DNA from: Trebouxia sp. TZW2008
Taxonomy: Eukaryota > Chlorophyta > Trebouxiophyceae > Trebouxiales > Trebouxiaceae
Reading direction: 5' to 3'
NCBI GenBank assembly: GCA_002118135.1
Contig: BDIU01000102.1
Span: 1-24,570, forward strand
DNA length: 24,570 nucleotides
The position numbers and the translations under genes are program-made. Within the stretch, counting starts at the first letter, position 1. Every line of letters begins with the position of its first letter. Shown here piece by piece: positions 18,003-24,570 of this stretch. The notes under the pieces are model-generated. The model saw only the letters and a list, made by a program, of their open reading frames with translations, made no database searches and was not told the DNA's origin.

Positions 18003-21000
18003 ATGCTGGAGCAAACTGGCTACAGAGCTGATGGGCATGATCAGCTCACAACATATGCACATTCTGGCTTGGAGGACGAGCACACAAGCGCAACCCTAAG
18101 GCTTTGTATCATACAGCCTAGCGATGCTCAGCTAGCACTATGCAGCCTGTATGCCAACAGATGGTTTACAATGAAGCGTCTATGGAGAGTCAGCACCAGA
18201 CTTGGTATCAAGCCAGAGATGAAGGTGTGGGATCAGTTCCTGATCAGAAGAACAGGGCAAAGGATGGTCACCTTCATCACAGATGTCAAGAAGCTTGAAG
18301 ATGGCCGAAAGGTAGCTCATGCAACTGCGAAATGCAATTCCTGCCATGCGTAATACAGTCGTCGCCAAGCAAGCACAGGCATTGCTACATCACCTACTCG
18401 GTGTGCCCTGTACATGGAACTGAAGTTTTTTCGATCTTGTTGCCACCAACATTGATGCTTTGATTGATGCTGCTGTTCACACTGTGATTGATGCTGCTAC
18501 TGATGCTGTTGTTGCTGCCACTGCTTGTGTCGTGATTGATGCTGCTATCGCTACCCTTCACATGAACCCAGCTACAACACTAGCTTTTGCCTGACAGGTT
18601 GCAGCAGCTGTCTTTGCATTCAGAGGCACCAAATTGAACAAGACTGGAAATCTGGCAGCCGATCTGCACCTGCTACGTGACCTCAATGCGGAGATGGTGG
18701 TGACACAAAGGGCAACCAAGAAGATTCAGAATCACATCAAGCGCCTGCAGGAGCAGCATCAGGCCGTGAAATGGTCCTTCTACACTACAGGTCAGTCTCA
18801 AAACATTGCAACATTGATGCTGAGCTGAATCAAAGCATCACCACTGCAGCACCTTTGGAGCTCTCTGTCTCACAACCTTGAATCAAGAGCGGGGATGAGC
18901 GTCACTACCTTGTTGACAGGTGTCTGTTTCACTGACCTGCACAGCACTTGCTGAGTGGCTTCACAGTAGCTTCATGCGCAATGTTCAACCAAAGCATTCG
19001 CCACTGCACGTCTTTCAAGCACCCGGTCTCACGCCTGCTCCCAAAAGCGGAAAGTTTATGTCTCTCAGTGACATGCAAAGCACCCTTTGGCATGCAGGGC
19101 ACTCGCTGGGTGGCTTCACGGCAGCTTCCTGCGCCATTTTGAACCACAGCATCCGTCACTGCAGCACCTTTGAAGCGCCTGGTCTCACCACCTTCTACCA
19201 CAAGCTCGCAGCACAAGCGGGTGACTCTGACCATTGGAGCACCAAAATCACCAACTACGTCACAATCCCCAATCCCATCAATATGTGCCAGAAGCACTTG
19301 GGAGAAGTGTACAGAGTCTACACACGCACGGAGTGCAAGACAGACATGCTACATGTCTTCAAGTGCCTGTTTGGCAGCTGTGTGAGGACTCTGAATTGGC
19401 TGCTGCTGGCCAATGTGGTGGTGACAGCTGTCAGGGTGGTGTTAGGCGGTGTTACGTCTTACATGGCGTGTGCTGATCTGCTGGCTTCTGACCGCTCTTG
19501 GGCAACTCTCAAGGTCAGAAGCAACACCTTTCCAACTGATGCTCACAGCTTGCCTTCAAATCAGCATTAGCTGACCTGCTCGCTTCTGATTGATCTTGGG
19601 CAAGCCTCAGAGTGAGAATGGACCCTCGCCTGATGCCTGAAGCTTGTTGTTATGTAATGATTAGGCATCTGTAAGGTTGTTTCGCCAGCAGGTGCATGCT
19701 GGTTGCCTAAACGCTCAAGTGCTGAGTGGTCTTGGGCAGCCCTCAATGTGAGGTTGCTATCAATAGCTTGTTTTGACCCAAGCTTCACGCATGTGAAAAC
19801 AGATGCTGATAGCAGCCACAAGGCGTTTCACAGCAGCCAATTACAGCGCCCACTGATGGATGCCACATTGGCAGTCAATTGCTTGCAGGCATTGCTGCGA
19901 AAGGAGTGTGGGCTGGAGCTGGCAGTAAGTCCAGCACAGCTAGCAACCAGTGCCTACTGGACCCTGAGGGGCTCCAGTCACAAAGCTCACTGCTATATGC
20001 TTTCAGGCAGCACTTTGAGCGGTAGTATCATCAAAGAGCGTAGTGCACTTGTGAGCAATTGTATTGCAGTAACAGTGGCCTGCTTGCAGGCACTGCTGCG
20101 AAAGGAGTGTGGGCTGGAGCTGGCAGTTGGTCCAGCACAGCTAGCAACCAGTGCCTACTGGACCCTGAGAGGCGCTTCAGCCTTTGTGGCTGGGAAGCTG
20201 GGCACCACTGTTACGCATGTCCTGCAGCAACACTCCATGCTGCACATGACCAAGGTGCGGGCCTTTTGATTTTGTGTCATTTTGCCACAGCTTTGCGTGA
20301 TCTCCTACAGCAGGGCAGAACACAGCACGGCACAGCACAGCACAGCACAGCACAGCACCGCACAGCACAGCACAGCATGGCACAGCCCAGCCTATCCTGA
20401 ACAGACTTCATACAACCTCAAATAGTGTGTGCCCATGATGCCACCATCAGTCCACTTTAGCACTTTAGCTGTCACAAGTCAACTTGATTTGGCACTCGAG
20501 CTGCATGTTGAGTAACCTGTGACGGTGAGTGTGTTCCATTCTGAAAGCGTTTGAGCAGCATGCGCCTAGCAGGGTCGTACAATCTCACCGGCAAGCATGT
20601 GAACATTGATGTCAGTGATATGATGACTGAGCCTCTGGGAAAGTGGATGTTCCAGGCTTTTGATTTTGAGACTGGTCTGCCCAAGCGCTGTGTCAAAATG
20701 GAGTCCTGGCCCATGGAGGACAGAATCTCCCGCCCTTTCCTGTACTACCTGGGCAGGGCAGCTTTGGAATCCTTTGTTCCCACCAAAACAACAGAGGGCT
20801 TCCTGGTCATGTTTGACAGGTGTGACTGCTTCCTGGATTCTAGCCAAGCTCATCAGCTCGGTCGTCCCTGAGCTCAACAACTTGATGCATGCAATGCAAT
20901 GCATTCCTGATGCATTGGGCTGCATTCTCTTATGCTTTTGTTGAATATATTGTCGTGAAGTTGCAACTTTAGTCATGATTACTTTAGTCGTGATGACACA

Positions 21001-21680
21001 AATTGCATGCTATGCACAGTGTGGGTTACAGCCTGTAGTCTGTCATGTCACGCCTGACAGGGTCTTGGGCTTTGCAGAAACCACAAACATGTCTGGTGCA
21101 ATGCTGCTTCTTCTGCAGCTTTTTGTGTCGTTGCTGGGCATTCGTGCATCCACTCTCAGATTATTTTGTCAGTCTTGACCTGTTTTGTCTATGTCTATTG
21201 CACAGCTTGGGTGTGCTTTCTTGTACATTTGTATGAAGACCACGCGAGAGACGGCAGGGCTCCGCAGTAAACTACAGCAATGTTTGGTGCAATGCTGCCT
21301 CTTCTTTCCGCACAGGGCACATCAGCAGCCATCATGCAATCTAATGCTTGATGCACTTCATGAGAGAACATGACTGACAATGCACTTGACTTTTCTGCGC
21401 CAGGAATGCCATGGTGGAAGCAAGGATACGTTGCTTGCCAGACTACATCGAGGCAAAGCAGACTTTCCCTGAAAGGCAGGACTCGCTAGACTACTTGACG
21501 CACAACCTGTTTGACGGAGCAGAATGGCTAGATGACATTGGCGGTGCTGATGAGCCTTGGGGAATGTCAATGGATGAAGCTGCCACTGAAGCTGAGGTAG
21601 ACAGTGGAGCAGAGGATGAGACTGCTCTGAAAGCACCTCGCAAATCTATGACATGGACAAGCACAATGCGCTCATACTAG
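18003..21680 (+). CDS. Class 3 lipase-like alpha/beta hydrolase, 6 exons
   Basis: Exons 18003-18311, 18598-18790, 19098-19513, 20090-20254, 20548-20819 and 21404-21680 join in phase to 543 aa. VFAFRGTK (residues 108-115) and GHSLGG (168-173, Ser170 as likely nucleophile) are the class 3 lipase signatures. An intron splits the first Gly codon of GHSLGG. NYVTIPNPIN near residues 220-229 lies where the catalytic Asp region is expected; the Asp and His are not assigned. Residues 267-287 are hydrophobic and may contact a membrane. The tail is acidic. The family cleaves acyl esters of glycerolipids; the substrate here is unknown. The start is uncertain: an ATG at 18171 would give 487 aa. The acceptor at 20548 is chosen by phase and is the least certain junction. 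Confidence 0.8.
18452..18548 (+). repeat. GATGCTGCT-type microsatellite in lipase intron 1
   Basis: Interrupted repeats of TGATTGATGCTGCT and GCTGTTGTTGCTGCC run for about 95 bp within intron 1. No coding frame continues through it from the neighbouring exons. It looks like an expanded simple repeat. Confidence 0.65.
18941..19055 (+). repeat. Degraded copy of the acceptor side of lipase exon 3, without the nucleophile
   Basis: About 150 bp upstream of the true exon 3 start (19098), a copy follows 'TGCACAG'. It reads HLLSGFTVASCAMFNQSIRHC in place of HSLGGFTAASCAILNHSIRHC. The GHSLGG motif has become HLLSG, losing the nucleophile serine context. The copy keeps an AG but would yield a dead enzyme if used. 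Confidence 0.85.
19584..19760 (+). repeat. Two degraded copies of the donor side of lipase exon 3
   Basis: The end of exon 3, 'GACCGCTCTTGGGCAACTCTCAAG|GTCAGA' in part, recurs as 'GATCTTGGGCAAGCCTCAGAGTGAGA' near 19588-19614. It recurs again as 'GGTCTTGGGCAGCCCTCAATGTGAGG' near 19727-19753. Both lie downstream of the true donor at 19514, and both keep a GTGAG at the donor position. Each copy is short, about 35 bp. Confidence 0.7.
19880..19975 (+). repeat. Near-identical copy of the acceptor side of lipase exon 4
   Basis: Starting at 'CTTGCAG|GCATTGCTG' (about 19890), some 85 nt repeat the first half of exon 4 (intact at 20090-20254) with very few differences, then diverge. The copy reads ALLRKECGLELAVSPAQLATSAYWTLRG. 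One difference turns GCAGTTGGT into GCAGTAAGT, creating a near-perfect donor within the copy. The acceptor is also intact, so a ~36-nt cassette is conceivable. Confidence 0.88.
20321..20390 (+). repeat. (CACAG)n microsatellite in lipase intron 4
   Basis: About 14 units of CACAG, with a few variants (CACGG, CACCG, CATGG), run through intron 4 between the exons at 20090 and 20548. It is a plain simple repeat. Confidence 0.85.
21056..21308 (+). repeat. Two-copy intronic repeat in lipase intron 5
   Basis: About 60 bp near 21056-21118 and 21250-21308 resemble each other, with a shared core 'TGGTGCAATGCTGC' about 190 bp apart. The unit does not clearly match an exon of the gene, unlike the copies at other junctions here. 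Confidence 0.6.
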
Positions 21681-22459
21681 CATTGCAGTTACCTCAAGAT
21701 CAGGGGCAATGATATGTAGACTTGCTTTGCCTGATGTCCTTGCTCCTGTTGTTGACACTCAAAGGTCACTTGGGCATGAGAGTATCTGCGCCCACTTGCT
21801 TGTGTATTTGGCTAATGCCACTTTCGGGACCTCTGGGTCCAAGACCTCGAGCTGAACGCAATCTTTTATCAGAGATGAAATGTTTGCAAGTATGTGTCAG
21901 TCTGCTGTTGCTGCTGAACAAATGCTGGTCCAACAGCATCAGCAGACTGCTTGTTTTAGTGTGTTTCTTAGTACTTTTTAGCTTAGCACTGCTATTTGGA
22001 TGTTCACGCACTCAGCCTGATGGTATTGACTGAGGAAGATGCACGATCTTGATGCAGCAATCGCCACGATATCGAGCTTCTCACATCTCAAACCATCACA
22101 TGAAAACCATGAAGCATCCGATGCTCACTAGTACAGTGGATTCGTTCAAGGCGAGATGGATACAATGACTTCAGAAACAATTCATTCAAGAGAGCTTGCA
22201 CCTGCCTACATTGTACAGAGACGATGTACAGCACCGCTTGCAACCAAAGGCAGAGGGCTGAGGCGAACATGGAACCCAGGAAACCAAACAAGGGCAGCAC
22301 AAACCCCAGCAAGCACTGAAAACAAGTTGCCAAGCCTGTCGCCAGGTTGTTAAAAAAAATTCAGAAAATTAGTTGCATGAAGACTCTTGCAATCAGATCA
22401 CAAATCCGTCAAGCCAGTGCATGCTGCATTCCAGGCAAACCATCTTGCAATACCTGACT
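21681..22459. other. Convergent intergenic region between lipase-like and MnmA genes
   Basis: This is the shared 3' flank of two genes ending toward each other. The open frames here (for example the leftward one at 22088-22333 and a Leu-rich rightward one at 21722-22033) resemble no known protein and follow no splice logic. Both 3' UTRs should lie here. Nothing else is evident. Confidence 0.45.
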
Positions 22460-24178
22460 TCAGCCTGCATCTGTAGAACATTTGCCGGTAGCATCTATGA
22501 CTCCAGAGCCCAAGCAAACTTCTTCTTGATAGAAAACCGCATACTGGCCAGATGCCAACCCTTGATCATTGCAATCTAGCTTCACCTCAACAGCTGTCAT
22601 ATCATCATTTGTAAATTTGATGACGCAATTGTACAACACAGGGCCATGACGCACTTTGCAGTGCACCGGCATTGATGAATCTGGTGACTCATTCACCCAG
22701 TTGATATTGCTGCATGTGAACATGTTTCGTTCCTTGTCCACACTGTAGTAATCTCTGGACACATAGACAGCGTTCTTATGAATGTCTTTCTTGGTGACAT
22801 ACCTGCAAGCAAGCAACAGCAATGAAACGTCAAGCAACTGCATCGGCTCCAATTTAGCTGGAGCTGAGAACAGAAGGCTGCAAAATCTTGCCAAGCATGA
22901 CACATGCCGCAAGTGTAACCTGCATATTGTCACTATCTGAAAGCCCTCATGCAGTAAGTGCATGTCAAATAACATTAAGACTGCACATCCTTTCGACTGT
23001 TTTGTCGTTCTGCCCATTGTGGTGCAAATTTATATGCATGTCAAGCCTCAGCTTTTGTCTACTGTAGACAGAGTGTTGAAGTATTCAAAAGCCTAATCAG
23101 TTTGGTGACTGATAAGTAAGGCAAAACCCATGATTGTCTTACCAGGGGCCGCCATTGAGAGGAATACCCTTGCGCTGCCCCACAGTATGGAACCAAAACC
23201 CTTGATGGTATCCTATAACCTCCCCAGTCTCTTGCTCTATTATGCACCCTGGCCAGTGCCCCAAATGCTGCTCAACAAATTCGCTGAACTTGACCTTTCC
23301 AAGGAAACAGATGCCCTGGCTGTCTCGCCTTGCCTGATTAGGCAAGCCAGCTGCCTGTGCTATTGCTCTCACCTCTGCCTGCAAAAGAGAAGGCATTGCA
23401 AGTGAGGAACAGTTGCAATCAGGGCAGCTACTGCATGATCACATGCTAGCATCGCTGCACCACTTGCAGCTTTTGCAACTATGCTAGCAGTCTTGAATCA
23501 GTTTTACAGGCATGAGGACAGAAGCAAACCTGTTGTAAGCACATCCAGCAGTTGGGCATGCAGACAGCATGAAAGTCCTAAGCTCACATGCATCTGCTTG
23601 ACTTACGCTTGCAGTCAATTGCTGAACCAGATGCAAAGCTCCAAATGCATTGCCATCAAACATTTGGATGCTCATGCTTGCCCTCAAAGCATTCCCTGAA
23701 CTGCTTTCCAGTCATTCTCAAGTATCTGCAGGCATAGTCAGGGCATGTGACTGCCTCCTGTTGTGATGTTCTGTCGTATGTTGGGCGCTATGTTTGAGAA
23801 GTAGGCACACGAGATTGACAGCATAGACCCTCCTGAAAAGTTGCTGCCAAAACCCAGTGCCTAATTGCACAGCCAACCATTGCCGTAAAAGCGCTGACGT
23901 GGCGCTAATAGCAGCGTATGACACAGTGTAACAAAGTCAGAAAGAAATGTACCTTATTGAAGTGACCCAAGGGAAACATGACTCGAGACAGCTGTGCCTG
24001 AGTGAGGTGTGCAAGGAAGTAGGTCTGGTCCTTGACAGCATCTGGTGCTAAAGCCAACTGAACTGGATCATCCAGATCATCTGAGCGGATGATCCTGGCG
24101 TAATGGCCTGATGCTATCCTGTCAAACTTGTGCTCTTCAAGACCGTCGAGATACTCATAAAAGGCTCCAAATTTGACC
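22460..24178 (-). CDS. tRNA-specific 2-thiouridylase MnmA/TRMU-type, 3' part (5' exons beyond window)
   Basis: Three exons are visible, in coding order 24178-23953, 23378-23143 and 22802-22460. They join in phase to about 267 C-terminal residues. The enzyme adds sulfur to U34 of certain tRNAs; in eukaryotes this family acts in mitochondria or plastids. Visible family segments are [41 protein letters not shown] (the Cys here matches the second catalytic Cys of bacterial MnmA), [14 protein letters not shown]-like VSRDYYSV, and the beta-barrel end [18 protein letters not shown]. The N-terminal PP-loop ATPase and the first catalytic Cys are absent because they lie right of the window. The first visible exon begins in the middle of an Arg codon. 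A GGTT repeat fills the upstream intron. Confidence 0.92.
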
Positions 24179-24460
24179 CTGCACAGCAGACGGGAAATGC
24201 ATACAATCAAATCGCCAGGTCCACCATGCACATGACTCTTTGACAGTAGCTATGCTGCCCACAGCAGGTAGTTCGCAGGAGAAATCTCAACAGTTGTTGA
24301 TTCATGATGCAACATACCACAGCAAGGTCTATTCTGTGTGCAAGCAGCTACTTCCACACGCTGAATTGTGTACAGCACAATATCTGCTTGCCTCAAAAAA
24401 AGTGGCTGGGAAGGCAGGAGGGCATTGAAATTGGCCTGTTGGGTTTCAAGGACAGTGAAC

Positions 24461-24570
24461 TGGTTGGTTGGTTGGTTGGTTGGTTGGTTGGTTGGTTGAT
24501 TGGTTGATTGGTTGGTTGGTTGGTTGGTTGGTTGGTTGGTTGGTTGGTTGGTTGGTTGGTTGGTTGGTTG
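24461..24570 (+). repeat. (GGTT)n microsatellite at the right edge
   Basis: At least 110 bp of TGGT/GGTT units run to the window end, broken by two GATT variants near 24498-24510. It lies in the intron upstream of the first visible MnmA exon. The true length is unknown because the window stops inside it, perhaps at an assembly-difficult point. Confidence 0.9.

Noticed and set aside
22088..22333. Hydrophobic leftward open frame as a gene or extra MnmA exon
   Set aside because: MnmA already ends normally at 22460, and the frame resembles nothing and has no splice support.
24461..24570. Telomere end
   Set aside because: The unit is GGTT, not the TTTAGGG type, and it sits inside a gene's intron.
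1..24570. tRNA, rRNA, transposase or viral genes
   Set aside because: I looked on both strands and saw no cloverleaf with conserved arms, no rRNA-like stretch, and no transposase, integrase or reverse transcriptase motif.

Overview
The window is nuclear DNA from a eukaryote, most likely a green alga. A trebouxiophyte is my best guess, but the species cannot be named from this sequence. It holds six intron-rich genes, five complete and one cut by the right edge. Introns are mostly GT-AG with 'TGCAG' acceptors, and 'TGCAT/GCA' words are common throughout. Several products are plant or chloroplast types: a mitochondrial dicarboxylate/tricarboxylate carrier, a plastid-type LPAAT with a transit-peptide-like leader, and a plant-type tandem thioredoxin-fold protein. 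I rebuilt exons by matching splice sites, codon phase and protein-family knowledge. Five genes close into uninterrupted frames, and the visible exons of the sixth do too.

Layout. 600-4817 (+): mitochondrial carrier, 5 exons. 5467-8494 (-): chloroplast-type lysophosphatidate acyltransferase, 7 exons. 8668 or 9374-11910 (+): tandem thioredoxin/GST-N-fold protein. 12415-17252 (-): CPA1 Na+/H+ exchanger, 7 exons. 18003-21680 (+): class 3 lipase-like protein, 6 exons. 22460-24178 (-): 3' part of an organellar tRNA 2-thiouridylase (MnmA/TRMU), whose 5' exons lie past the right edge. Strands alternate strictly, giving three convergent and two divergent gene pairs with short shared intergenic regions. 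The genes are housekeeping functions of organelles and membranes. Nothing suggests a shared pathway.

The most unusual signal is inside the introns. At about ten splice junctions in five of the six genes, degraded tandem copies of the adjacent half-exon plus its splice site sit in the neighbouring intron. Copies of an exon start (acceptor side) always lie upstream of the intact exon. Copies of an exon end (donor side) always lie downstream. I count about nineteen copies. They include decoys with stop codons, one without the lipase nucleophile serine, and several with splice sites that still look usable. This fits recurrent short tandem duplication across exon-intron borders. Other signals are a long imperfect hairpin in the last carrier intron, a six-unit ~100-bp intronic repeat in the LPAAT gene, a GC-AG intron, a short telomere-like tract, a G-quadruplex motif and several simple repeats.
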